DNA of 64,000 bases. Source: Microbacterium pygmaeum. Its GTDB lineage: Bacteria > Actinomycetota > Actinomycetes > Actinomycetales > Microbacteriaceae. A program made the position numbers and the translations under genes. Below are positions 42,425-50,102 of this stretch, in pieces. The stretch is taken from positions 868,001 to 932,000 of the forward strand of contig NZ_LT629692.1 in NCBI RefSeq assembly GCF_900100885.1, written 5' to 3'. How positions within the stretch are numbered: position 1 is the first letter of the stretch; each line of letters begins with the position of its first letter. Below the pieces are notes generated by a model, which was not told the DNA's origin, did no database searches, and saw nothing but the letters and a program-made list of their open reading frames with translations.

Positions 42425-43201
42425 ATGAAGATCGTTGTGCTGGTCAAAGAGGTCCCGGACACGTACGGGGACCGCAAGCTGAGTCTCGAGACTGGGCTGG
42501 CCGACCGTGGTGCCAGCGAGACGGTGCTCGATGAGATCGGGGAGCGCTCGCTCGAGGTCGCGCTGAGCTTCGCGGACAAGCATCCCGGCACCGAGGTCGT
42601 CGTGCTGTCGATGGCTCCGGAAGGGTCCGCGGCCACGGTGCGCAAGGGGCTCGCGATGGGTGCGGCCTCGGCTGTGCATGTCGCCGACCCGGAATTGGTC
42701 GGTGCCGACCTGGGGCTGACGGCGGAGGTGCTCGCGGCTGCGGTGCAGCGGACCGGGTTCGACCTGGTGATCGCCGGCAATCTGTCGACCGACGGGACGG
42801 GTGGGGTGATCCCGGCGATGGTGGCCGAGTTGCTCGGGGTGCCGCAGTTGACCGCGCTGGTCGCGGTGGAGATCACCGATGGGTCCGTCTCGGGGACGAG
42901 GGCGACGGATGCCGGGACGATGCAGGTGTCTGCGCCGCTTCCTGCGGTGATCTCGATCACGGAGGCGATGCCGGACGCGCGGTTCCCGAACTTCAAGGGC
43001 ATCATGGCGGCGAAGAAGAAGCCGTTCGAGACGGTGACCCTGGCCGATCTGGCCATCGATGCCGCGGACCCGGCGGCAGCCCGTTCGATCGTGCTCGCGA
43101 TCGCGGAGAAGCCGCCGCGTTCGGCGGGGACGAAGATCGTCGATGAGGGCGATGCTGGCGAGAAGCTCGCGGACTTCCTCGCGCAGAACCGACTGGTGTG
43201 A
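42425..43201 (+). CDS. etfB: Electron transfer flavoprotein beta subunit
   Basis: A 258-residue subunit that binds AMP and forms ETF with EtfA, accepting electrons from acyl-CoA dehydrogenases. MKIVVLVKEVPDTYGDRKLS, TEVVVLSMAPEGSAATVRKGLAMGA and the signature ending PNFKGIMAAKKKPFETVTLADL are typical. The ATG at 42425 has AAGGAG eight nt upstream. etfA follows after 8 bp. The acyl-CoA dehydrogenase 3.6 kb to the left is a likely electron donor. Confidence 0.94.
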   Translation: MKIVVLVKEVPDTYGDRKLSLETGLADRGASETVLDEIGERSLEVALSFADKHPGTEVVVLSMAPEGSAATVRKGLAMGAASAVHVADPELVGADLGLTAEVLAAAVQRTGFDLVIAGNLSTDGTGGVIPAMVAELLGVPQLTALVAVEITDGSVSGTRATDAGTMQVSAPLPAVISITEAMPDARFPNFKGIMAAKKKPFETVTLADLAIDAADPAAARSIVLAIAEKPPRSAGTKIVDEGDAGEKLADFLAQNRLV

Positions 43202-43209
43202 GGACGAAG

Positions 43210-44199
43210 ATGACTGACTTTCCGGCTGATTCGATCCTCGTTCTGGTGGACGTGCTGCCCTCCGGGGCGCTGCCGAAGAGCACCGCGGGTCTCGTGGGTG
43301 CTGCCGCCGGTGTCGGCACGCCCGTCGCGCTCGTGGTGACCGCGGCGGGCGAGGGTGCGGCGGCGGCGGAGGCGGTGGCCGCGCTCGGCGCGCCGTTTGT
43401 GCTGGTGGCCGAGACCGATGCGGTGTCCTCGTCACTGACGGTTCCGGCGGTGGACGCGCTGGCAGCCGCGGCCGACCTGGTGCGGCCGGATGCGATCCTC
43501 GTGTCGAACTCCATCGAGGGGCGGGATGTTGCCGGCCGGTTCGCTGCGCGGACACGGTCGGCGCTGTGCGTCGACGTGGTCGGGGTCTCCCGCGATGACG
43601 AGGGCGTGGTGGCGAACCATTCGGTGTACGGCGGTTCGTACAACGTCGACGCGGCGGCGACCTGGGGCGCGCCGGTGATCACCGTCCGTCAGGGGGCTGT
43701 CGAAGCCCGTGCCGACGGGGTCGCGTCGCCGACGATCGACACCCTGACGGTGACGGAATCCGGCAAGGCCGCGGCATCCATCGACTCTTTCGCGGAGGCG
43801 ACGCAGGCCTCGACCCGACCGGAGCTGCGCGGGGCGGGGAAGGTCGTCTCGGGCGGCCGCGGGCTCGGGTCGCAGGAGAAGTTCGTGTTGGTCGAGCAGC
43901 TCGCCGACGCGCTCGGGGCGGCGGTGGGTGCGTCGCGCGCCGCGGTCGATGCGGGGTACATCCCGCAGACCGCGCAGGTGGGGCAGACCGGTGTCTCGGT
44001 GTCGCCGCAGCTGTATGTGGCGTTGGGGATCTCGGGCGCGATCCAGCACCGCGCCGGCATGCAGACCGCGAAGACGATCGTCGCGATCAACAAGGACGCG
44101 GATGCGCCGATCTTCGAGATCGCTGACTTCGGCGTGGTCGGGGATCTGTTCACGGTGGTCCCGCAGCTGATCGCCGCCATCGAGGCGAAGAGGGCGTAG
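43210..44199 (+). CDS. etfA: Electron transfer flavoprotein alpha subunit
   Basis: A 329-residue FAD-binding subunit. The C-terminal FAD domain carries VVSGGRGLGSQEKFVLVEQLADALGAAVGASRAAVDAGY, QVGQTGVSVSPQLYVALGISGAIQH and INKDADAPIFEIADFGVVGDLF, all near consensus. The ATG at 43210 follows AGGA; a GTG at 43198 overlapping the etfB stop is an alternative. The next gene, a membrane cytochrome b, begins 4 bp after the stop, so it should be in the same operon. Confidence 0.95.
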   Translation: MTDFPADSILVLVDVLPSGALPKSTAGLVGAAAGVGTPVALVVTAAGEGAAAAEAVAALGAPFVLVAETDAVSSSLTVPAVDALAAAADLVRPDAILVSNSIEGRDVAGRFAARTRSALCVDVVGVSRDDEGVVANHSVYGGSYNVDAAATWGAPVITVRQGAVEARADGVASPTIDTLTVTESGKAAASIDSFAEATQASTRPELRGAGKVVSGGRGLGSQEKFVLVEQLADALGAAVGASRAAVDAGYIPQTAQVGQTGVSVSPQLYVALGISGAIQHRAGMQTAKTIVAINKDADAPIFEIADFGVVGDLFTVVPQLIAAIEAKRA

Positions 44200-44203
44200 C
44201 CCG

Positions 44204-46048
44204 GTGGCGACATCCGGAACGACTGTGCGGCGGGGTCTGCCCCGCAGGCCCGGCGGCGAGCCGTGGCCGCCCGCCGGGACGGAGGCGCCCGTCGAGGTGT
44301 CGGCGTCGCCGGTCGTTGCGTCGCTCCCGGCCGTCGAGCCAGCGCAGCGACACGAAACGCCCGACGCCTCCGCACCTGTCATCGCTCAGGGTGGCACTGT
44401 CGCAGCGCCCGCGGCAACGTCGATCTCGGCGCCTGCTCCGCCGTCGCAAGCAGGCTCTGCAAGCGCCGATGCTGGACGGTTCGCGACAGCCGAGCAGCCC
44501 CGCATCCGCCGCGGACTGCCGCGCGTCCCGGGTGGCGAGCCCTGGCCTCCGGCTGGCGCTGTCGCGGTCGGAATCGCGGCGTCCGCGGTACCGGCCGCCG
44601 CCCTCGAAACTCGGTTGCCTCAGAGTGCGGGTTCGGGCGCCGCGACGGCGTCATCTGAGGCGAATGACCCCGCCGACGTCGGTGTTGCCCATGCTGGCTT
44701 GCCTCAGAGAGCGGCCGCAGCGACGTCCGAGGCGCCATCCGAGGCAAGCGAGTTGCGAGCGGATGCCGGCGCTGGCGGCAGGTCTCTCCGTCGCGGGTTG
44801 CCGCGGGTTCCGGGTGGAGAACCGTGGCCGCCGGCGGGGTACGCGCCCGCCCGGCAGGCTGTGACCGTCGAGACCGTCGAGACCGTCGAGACCGTCGAGA
44901 CCGCCGAGGCAGACGAAACCGTTGAGACCGCGGAGACCGTCGGGGCGCCCGCGTCGGGGGTCGGCGCCGATCCCGAGGAGGCGCTGGTCGTCGCCGACGC
45001 AGTCGTGCCGGCCGCAGCATCCGTCCTCGCCCTGTCGGACACCTCGGTCCCGCTGCCGTTCACGCGGACCGTGTTCGACGGGGCCGGCGGACGCGCGGCG
45101 CCTGTCGAGAAGGCCGAGCCGGAACGCTACGGCCCGTTCACGCGCGTGCAGTGGGCGGGTGCGGTGGTCGTCGGCGGTGCGGGACTGCTGTTCGCCGCGG
45201 CGATGGCGGTGTTCGCGGTGCGGTGGCTGCTCAGCCTGGAGCCGTTGCAGGAGTTCCTGACGACGTATCCGGGCGAGTATCACCTCCCCGAAGGTGCGCC
45301 GGTGGGGATCCCGCCGTGGCTGGGCTGGCAGCACTTCTTCAACGTGTTCCTGATGGTGCTGATCATCCGATCCGGTCTGCAGGTGCGGGGCGAGAAACGG
45401 CCGAGCGTGTTCTGGTCGCCGAGAACGAACCCGAAACGCAAGATCAGCCTCAATCTCTGGTTCCACCAGTCCCTCGACATCCTGTGGATCGTCAACGGGG
45501 TGATCTACGTGGTGCTGCTGTTCGCGACCGGTCAGTGGATGAAGATCGTGCCCACCTCGTGGGAGGTGTTCCCGAACGCGATCAGCGCCGCCCTGCAGTA
45601 CGTGTCGCTGGACTGGCCCACCGAGAACGGGTGGGTCAACTACAACGCCCTGCAGCAGCTCGCCTACTTCGGCACCGTGTTCCTCGCCGCGCCGCTCGCG
45701 ATCATCACGGGGGTGCGGATGTCGGGGATCTGGCCCAAGAACGCCAAGACCCTGAACCGCATCTACCCGGTCGAATGGGCCCGTGCGGTGCACTTCCCCG
45801 TGATGCTGTACTTCGTCGTGTTCATCGCGATCCACGTGTTCCTGGTCCTCGCGACCGGGGCGCTGCGCAACCTCAACCACATGTACGCATCACTCGGCTC
45901 CACCGACGGGACCGCGTATGCCGAAAACTGGATCGGGTTCTGGCTCTTCGTCGCCTCCCTCGTCGTCATCGCCGCCGCATGGGTCGCCGCACGACCACTC
46001 GTCCTCGCACCCATCGCACGACTGTTCGGCAAAGTCAGCGGGCGCTGA
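44204..46048 (+). CDS. Cytochrome b domain protein with repeated N-terminal motif, ETF-linked
   Basis: A 614-residue protein. The N-terminal 310 residues are low-complexity and cytoplasmic by prediction, with three copies of RRGLPRxPGGEPWPPAG at 9-25, 102-118 and 196-212 and a VETVETVETVET tract (222-246). The membrane part (315-600) has about six helices and histidines H377, H421, H530 and H544 placed to bind heme, as in cytochrome b561/formate-dehydrogenase-gamma-like proteins. Position 4 bp after etfA suggests it passes electrons between ETF and the membrane quinone pool, but this is inference. The GTG start is supported by spacing. Confidence 0.75.
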   Translation: MATSGTTVRRGLPRRPGGEPWPPAGTEAPVEVSASPVVASLPAVEPAQRHETPDASAPVIAQGGTVAAPAATSISAPAPPSQAGSASADAGRFATAEQPRIRRGLPRVPGGEPWPPAGAVAVGIAASAVPAAALETRLPQSAGSGAATASSEANDPADVGVAHAGLPQRAAAATSEAPSEASELRADAGAGGRSLRRGLPRVPGGEPWPPAGYAPARQAVTVETVETVETVETAEADETVETAETVGAPASGVGADPEEALVVADAVVPAAASVLALSDTSVPLPFTRTVFDGAGGRAAPVEKAEPERYGPFTRVQWAGAVVVGGAGLLFAAAMAVFAVRWLLSLEPLQEFLTTYPGEYHLPEGAPVGIPPWLGWQHFFNVFLMVLIIRSGLQVRGEKRPSVFWSPRTNPKRKISLNLWFHQSLDILWIVNGVIYVVLLFATGQWMKIVPTSWEVFPNAISAALQYVSLDWPTENGWVNYNALQQLAYFGTVFLAAPLAIITGVRMSGIWPKNAKTLNRIYPVEWARAVHFPVMLYFVVFIAIHVFLVLATGALRNLNHMYASLGSTDGTAYAENWIGFWLFVASLVVIAAAWVAARPLVLAPIARLFGKVSGR

Positions 46049-46052
46049 CGTC

Positions 46053-46856
46053 GTGGAATCGCAGCCCTGGAGCCGCCTGACGACGCGCGTCCTGGCCCCC
46101 AACCCGGGACCGATGACGCTCGACGGCACGAACACCTATGTGCTCCGTGCTCCCGGCGCCGACGCGGCGGTCGTCGTCGATCCGGGACCCGAGGTCTCCG
46201 AGCACCTCGACCGCATCGAGGCGCTCGGCCCCGTCGAGCTGATCCTGCTCACGCACCACCACGCTGATCATGTGGAGGCCGCTCCGGCGCTCGCGGCGCG
46301 CACCGGTGCTACCGTCCGTGCGATGGAGCCCACACTGTGCATCGACGCGCCGCCGCTTCGGGATGACGAGGAGATCGACGCGGGCGGGACACGCATCGTC
46401 GTGCTCGCCACGCCAGGGCACACCAGCGATTCGGTGTGCTTCCACCTGCCCGACGACGGCGCGCTCGATTCGGCCGAACCGATCGGCTCGGTCCTCACCG
46501 GCGACACGATCCTCGGGCGCGGCACGACGATCCTCGCCCAGGCCGAGGGGGCGCTGCACGACTACCTCGCCTCGCTCGAGCGCCTCCGAGACCTGCCCCG
46601 GGCGCAGCTGGTGCTGCCGGCGCACGGCCCGAAGCTGCCGAACCTCCGCACGATCGCCGGCCGATATCACGGGCACCGGCATCTGCGGCTGATCGAGATC
46701 CAGCGTGCGCTGAAATCGCTGGGCGCCGAGCCCTCGCGGGATGCGCAGGTCGTCTCGCAGGTGACCGACATCGTCTACGCCGGGCTCAACCCTGCGGTCC
46801 GCTTCGCCGCGGAAGCCTCCACCGCCGCCCATCTCGAGTACCTCGTCGGTCGCTGA
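46053..46856 (+). CDS. MBL-fold metallo-hydrolase, LACTB2-like
   Basis: A 267-residue metallo-beta-lactamase-fold enzyme. NPGPMTLDGTNTYVL opens the fold; the zinc site is THHHADH (67-73), with later ligands in TPGHTSDSVCFHL, LTGDTILGRGTT and LPAHGP. The C-terminal helix set (YHGHRHLRLIEIQRAL) is that of LACTB2-type proteins, some of which are nucleases or thioesterases. The GTG at 46053 lies 4 bp after the cytochrome gene, so it is the last gene of the etf operon. Its role there is unknown. Confidence 0.85.
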   Translation: MESQPWSRLTTRVLAPNPGPMTLDGTNTYVLRAPGADAAVVVDPGPEVSEHLDRIEALGPVELILLTHHHADHVEAAPALAARTGATVRAMEPTLCIDAPPLRDDEEIDAGGTRIVVLATPGHTSDSVCFHLPDDGALDSAEPIGSVLTGDTILGRGTTILAQAEGALHDYLASLERLRDLPRAQLVLPAHGPKLPNLRTIAGRYHGHRHLRLIEIQRALKSLGAEPSRDAQVVSQVTDIVYAGLNPAVRFAAEASTAAHLEYLVGR

Positions 46857-46861
46857 CGGGG

Positions 46862-47653
46862 CTACGGCCCGGAGCCGAACGCCTCCGCATCGCGCTCATG
46901 GACGGATGCCGCGCCCGCGGCGAACCCGTCGGCGAACGCCTCATCGGCCCCACGGCGGAACATGTCGTGCGCCTGATCGCGCACGATCGAGCGCGCACCG
47001 GGGAGGTCGAGCGGGCCCACGAGGTCCCCGCGGCCGCGGACGACCGCCACGGGGAGTTTCGACGCCTTGCCTTTGACGAGGTCGGCGGCGGAGGCGATCT
47101 CGTCGGCGACGCACGGCAGGGTCACCACGAGCGTGCGGCCCTCGGCATCCGTCTGTCCGCGCAGGTCCTCGAACACGTGCACGCCACCGGCGCCGATCGC
47201 GCTGTCGGTCTGCCCGTCACGCCACGCCCGACCGAGCGTGTCGGACACGATCACGCCGACCTCGACGCCCAGCAGCGACCGCAGACCCGATGCGAGGGCG
47301 CGGGCCGAGGCATCCGGATCCACGGGCAGCAGCAGTACCGTGCCCTCCGGCGTGTTCGACGCGTCCACCCCGGCGGCCGCCGAGACCATGCCGAGACGGT
47401 TCTCCACGATGCGTGTCACATGCCCTGTGGGCGAGGTCCGCGTCGCGACGACGCGCACCGTCTCGGCGGTGATCGCATCTTCTCGATCGTCCGCGGCGAG
47501 GATGCGACCCTCGGCCTTCGAGACGATCTTCGAGGTCACCACCAGGATGTCGCCGTCGGCAAGAGATGCACCCGCGGCCGCCCCGATCAGCGCGACGAGG
47601 TCGGCGCCCGGGACGATCTCGGGAATGCCCTTGAGGGCCCAGACGCTCAGCAA
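46862..47653 (-). CDS. cofE: Coenzyme F420-0:L-glutamate ligase
   Basis: A 263-residue GTP-dependent ligase that adds glutamate to F420-0. Blocks DGDILVVTSKIVSKAEGRI, VSDTLGRAWRDGQTDSAIGAGG and DEIASAADLVKGKASKLPVAVVRG are characteristic. No ATG or GTG fits the N-terminus; the best start is TTG at 47653, seven bases past the GNAT stop, giving LSVWALKGIPEI in family register. It lacks the nitroreductase domain of mycobacterial FbiB. No other F420 genes are in the window. It probably follows the GNAT gene in one transcript. Confidence 0.87.
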   Translation of the reverse strand: MLSVWALKGIPEIVPGADLVALIGAAAGASLADGDILVVTSKIVSKAEGRILAADDREDAITAETVRVVATRTSPTGHVTRIVENRLGMVSAAAGVDASNTPEGTVLLLPVDPDASARALASGLRSLLGVEVGVIVSDTLGRAWRDGQTDSAIGAGGVHVFEDLRGQTDAEGRTLVVTLPCVADEIASAADLVKGKASKLPVAVVRGRGDLVGPLDLPGARSIVRDQAHDMFRRGADEAFADGFAAGAASVHERDAEAFGSGP

Positions 47654-47660
47654 CGTCGGA

Positions 47661-48167
47661 TCAGCGGACGAACCGCACCTCGGTGAGCGTCTCACCGAGG
47701 AAGGGCTCGGTGTGCGTGGCACCGTCCAATGCGAAGCCGTTGCGCACGTAGAACCGGTGGGCGCGCGGATTGTCCTCGGCGACCCAGAGGTAGAAGGAGT
47801 CCCCGGCGTCGACGACCGCGTCGTAGAGCCGCTGACCGATGCCGGTGCCGTGGTAGGCGTCCAGCAGGTAGATGAAATACAGCTCACGGTAGGCGGGGGC
47901 ATCCCGGTCGCGAGCGGGGCCCGAGCCCGAGAACCCGACGATCTCGCCGTCCACCAGTGCGGCGTACATCTTGAATTCGGGACCCTGCGCGGCCCAGTGG
48001 GTCCACAGCTCGGCGAGCCGGCGGGGCGATACCGCCTCGAGGGCGGCCTTGCTGATCAGGTGGTCGTAGGTCTCGTGCCAGCAGGTCGCGTGGACGCGGC
48101 CGAGAGCCTCGGCATCGACGTCCCGGACCGGACGGACGACGATGTCGGTCTGCAGTTCGGCTTCCAT
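47661..48167 (-). CDS. GNAT family N-acetyltransferase
   Basis: A 168-residue acetyltransferase. The acetyl-CoA site is in YFIYLLDAYHGTGIGQRLYDAVVDAG, followed by LWVAEDNPRAHRFYVRNGFAL, the usual motif B. The acceptor is unknown. TAGAGT lies exactly 6 nt before the ATG, with no ribosome site, suggesting a leaderless mRNA. It is upstream of cofE on the same strand and divergent from the histidine kinase gene. Confidence 0.88.
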   Translation of the reverse strand: MEAELQTDIVVRPVRDVDAEALGRVHATCWHETYDHLISKAALEAVSPRRLAELWTHWAAQGPEFKMYAALVDGEIVGFSGSGPARDRDAPAYRELYFIYLLDAYHGTGIGQRLYDAVVDAGDSFYLWVAEDNPRAHRFYVRNGFALDGATHTEPFLGETLTEVRFVR

Positions 48168-48173
48168 GGCCAG

Positions 48174-48179
48174 ACTCTA
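48174..48179 (-). promoter_or_regulatory. Putative -10 box of the leaderless GNAT gene
   Basis: TAGAGT on the minus strand ends 6 nt before the ATG at 48167. Confidence 0.45.
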
Positions 48180-48239
48180 CGCTCGGCTCCGCGGGGAGGG
48201 AAATCGAGCGGATGCCGCGGCGCGACGGGCCTTTGCGGC

Positions 48240-48264
48240 TATCCTGATCGGGTCACGACCGATC
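48240..48264 (+). promoter_or_regulatory. Possible promoter and palindrome before the histidine kinase
   Basis: TATCCT (48240-48245) resembles a -10 box and is followed at once by GATCGG...CCGATC (48246-48251 and 48259-48264), an inverted repeat at the expected transcription start. This could be an operator or a 5' hairpin. Confidence 0.35.
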
Positions 48265-48278
48265 TTGGGGGGACGCCG

Positions 48279-49451
48279 GTGACATCCACTGTTGCGGATC
48301 GAACGCGGGCCGAGGCCATCGCCGACTATGCGCTCATCGGCGCGCCGCCGGTCGCCGATCTGCAGGGACTCGTCGAACTCGCATCAACCGTGTGCGGGGT
48401 CTCCACCGCCGTGATCAACATCATCGACGATCGCTTCCAGCATCAGGTCGCCGCCGTCGGGTTCACGCCCGCGACCTGTGCACGCGAGGACTCCATGTGC
48501 GCGGTCGTCCTGGCCGATCCAGGCCCGGTCGTCGTGAGCGATGCGCGCAAGGACGACCGTTTCGCGACCAACCCGTTCGTCACCGGCGAGATCGCCCACG
48601 TCCGGTTCTACGCCTCGAGCCCCGTGATCACCCCGTCCGGCGTGGCCATCGGCACCCTCTGCGTCTTCGACGAGGACACCGGCGAGCTCTCGCCCGACCA
48701 CCAGAAGGCGCTCGACCTGCTCGCCCACCAGGTCGTGGACGTCCTCGAGCTGCGCCGCATCACGCGGGAGCTCAGTCAGTCCAACGAGCAGCTGGAGCTG
48801 TTCGCGGGTCAGGTCAGCCACGACCTGCGCAACCCGCTGACGGCGATCACCGGCTTCCTCGAGCTCGCCGCAGACAGCCCGGAGATGGTCGACGCGCCCC
48901 GCGCGTCGTGGGCGATCGGACGCGCGGAGGCGGCAGCGGAGCGAATGGCCGTCATGGTCTCGGACCTGCTGGAGTACGCGCGACTGGGTGGCGCGAAGCC
49001 GCATCGCGACGAGCTGTCACTTGCCGACATCGCGGCGTCGGTGATCGAGGATCTCGATTCCGCGATCACCGCGAGCGGCGCGACCGTGACGGTGGATGCC
49101 GACCTCCAGGTGGTCGGAGACCGGACACTCCTGCGCGCGCTCATGCAGAATCTCGTCGCGAACGCGATCAAGTTCAGCAGCGCCGCGGGCACGACGCCAC
49201 GAGTCGAGATCCGCGCGCAGCAGCTCGTCGGCAGCTGGCGGCTGACGGTGGACGACAATGGTCCCGGCATCGCTCCCGATCAGCGCGAGCGGGTCTTCGC
49301 CCTCATGGAACGCGACGTCAGTCACGATGTGCCGGGTCTCGGCATCGGCCTGTCCACCTGCGAGCGGATCGCCAGCGCCCACGGCGGGCGCATCGGCATC
49401 GACGATTCCCCGCTGGGTGGAACCAGCGTCTGGGTCGTCGTCCCGCTGTAG
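48279..49451 (+). CDS. GAF-domain sensor histidine kinase, orphan
   Basis: A 390-residue soluble kinase. The GAF domain covers about 25-160 (DLQGLVELASTVCGVSTAVINIIDD... SSPVITPSGVAIGTLCVFDED). The phospho-accepting H181 is in QVSHDLRNPLTAITGF; NLVANAIKF (N box), DDNGPGIAP and GLGIGLSTCERI form the ATP-binding domain. No membrane segment is present, so it senses an internal cue, perhaps redox or a small ligand. No response regulator lies beside it. The GTG at 48279 has GGGGGGA upstream. Confidence 0.9.
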   Translation: MTSTVADRTRAEAIADYALIGAPPVADLQGLVELASTVCGVSTAVINIIDDRFQHQVAAVGFTPATCAREDSMCAVVLADPGPVVVSDARKDDRFATNPFVTGEIAHVRFYASSPVITPSGVAIGTLCVFDEDTGELSPDHQKALDLLAHQVVDVLELRRITRELSQSNEQLELFAGQVSHDLRNPLTAITGFLELAADSPEMVDAPRASWAIGRAEAAAERMAVMVSDLLEYARLGGAKPHRDELSLADIAASVIEDLDSAITASGATVTVDADLQVVGDRTLLRALMQNLVANAIKFSSAAGTTPRVEIRAQQLVGSWRLTVDDNGPGIAPDQRERVFALMERDVSHDVPGLGIGLSTCERIASAHGGRIGIDDSPLGGTSVWVVVPL

Positions 49452-49490
49452 CCGATCGACAACCGAGTCGTCCTTCCGACGGCGGATGGC

Positions 49491-49496
49491 TACCAT
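49491..49496 (+). promoter_or_regulatory. Putative -10 box of the leaderless thioesterase gene
   Basis: TACCAT ends 6 nt before the GTG at 49503. Confidence 0.45.
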
Positions 49497-49502
49497 CGGC
49501 TC

Positions 49503-50063
49503 GTGAACGTGATCTGGCGAACGCTGCTGACCATCTGGCGCGCGAAGGCGAAGCTGCGCCGGGACGGCATCCTCGAACCGACGACGATCGGCCGGGTGAG
49601 CGTGCGGACGCTGCCGACCGACATCGACATCCTCGGCCACATGAACAACGGCCGGTACGGCTCGCTGTTCGATCTCGGCCGTTTCGATCTGCTGATCCGC
49701 ACCGGCATCTGGGACGTGTTCCAGAAGCAGGGCTGGTACGCGGTCGTCGCCAGCGAGACCATCACCTTCCGCAAGTCGCTCGAGCTGTGGCAGCGCTTCA
49801 CGGTCGAATCGCGCCTGCTCGGTCACGACGAGAAGTCCGCCTACCTCATGCACCGGGCGGTCGTGGGCGGAGAGGTCTACGCCGAGATGGTCGTCCGCGC
49901 CCGATTCCTGCGGCGCACTGGCGGCATCGTCCCGCACGAGGAGCTGTTCGCCGCGCTGCACAAGCCCGACAACCTGCCGGAGCTCGCACCGTGGGTGATC
50001 GAGTGGGCAGCAGCATCCGCTCTCCCCTCCACGCGCGTGCCGGCACCCAGCCGCTGGGCCTGA
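49503..50063 (+). CDS. Hotdog-fold acyl-CoA thioesterase family protein
   Basis: A 186-residue protein of the 4-hydroxybenzoyl-CoA thioesterase type, close in style to the THEM6 group. TLPTDIDILGHMNNGRYGSLFDLGRFDLL is the hotdog entry motif; ASETITFRKSLELWQRFTVESRLLGHDEKSAYLMHR covers the central strands. The substrate is not known. An N-terminal amphipathic helix (VIWRTLLTIWRAKAKLRR) may touch the membrane. The GTG start is supported by the upstream hexamer spacing. Confidence 0.85.
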   Translation: MNVIWRTLLTIWRAKAKLRRDGILEPTTIGRVSVRTLPTDIDILGHMNNGRYGSLFDLGRFDLLIRTGIWDVFQKQGWYAVVASETITFRKSLELWQRFTVESRLLGHDEKSAYLMHRAVVGGEVYAEMVVRARFLRRTGGIVPHEELFAALHKPDNLPELAPWVIEWAAASALPSTRVPAPSRWA

Positions 50064-50090
50064 TTCCGCGTCGCGGGGTGAAGCGCCCGA

Positions 50091-50096
50091 TAACGT
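50091..50096 (+). promoter_or_regulatory. Putative -10 box of the leaderless membrane protein gene
   Basis: TAACGT ends 6 nt before the GTG at 50103. Confidence 0.4.
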
Positions 50097-50102
50097 GAGC
50101 GT

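Noticed and set aside
48279..49451. Two-component system
   Set aside because: Only the kinase is present; neither neighbour encodes a receiver domain.
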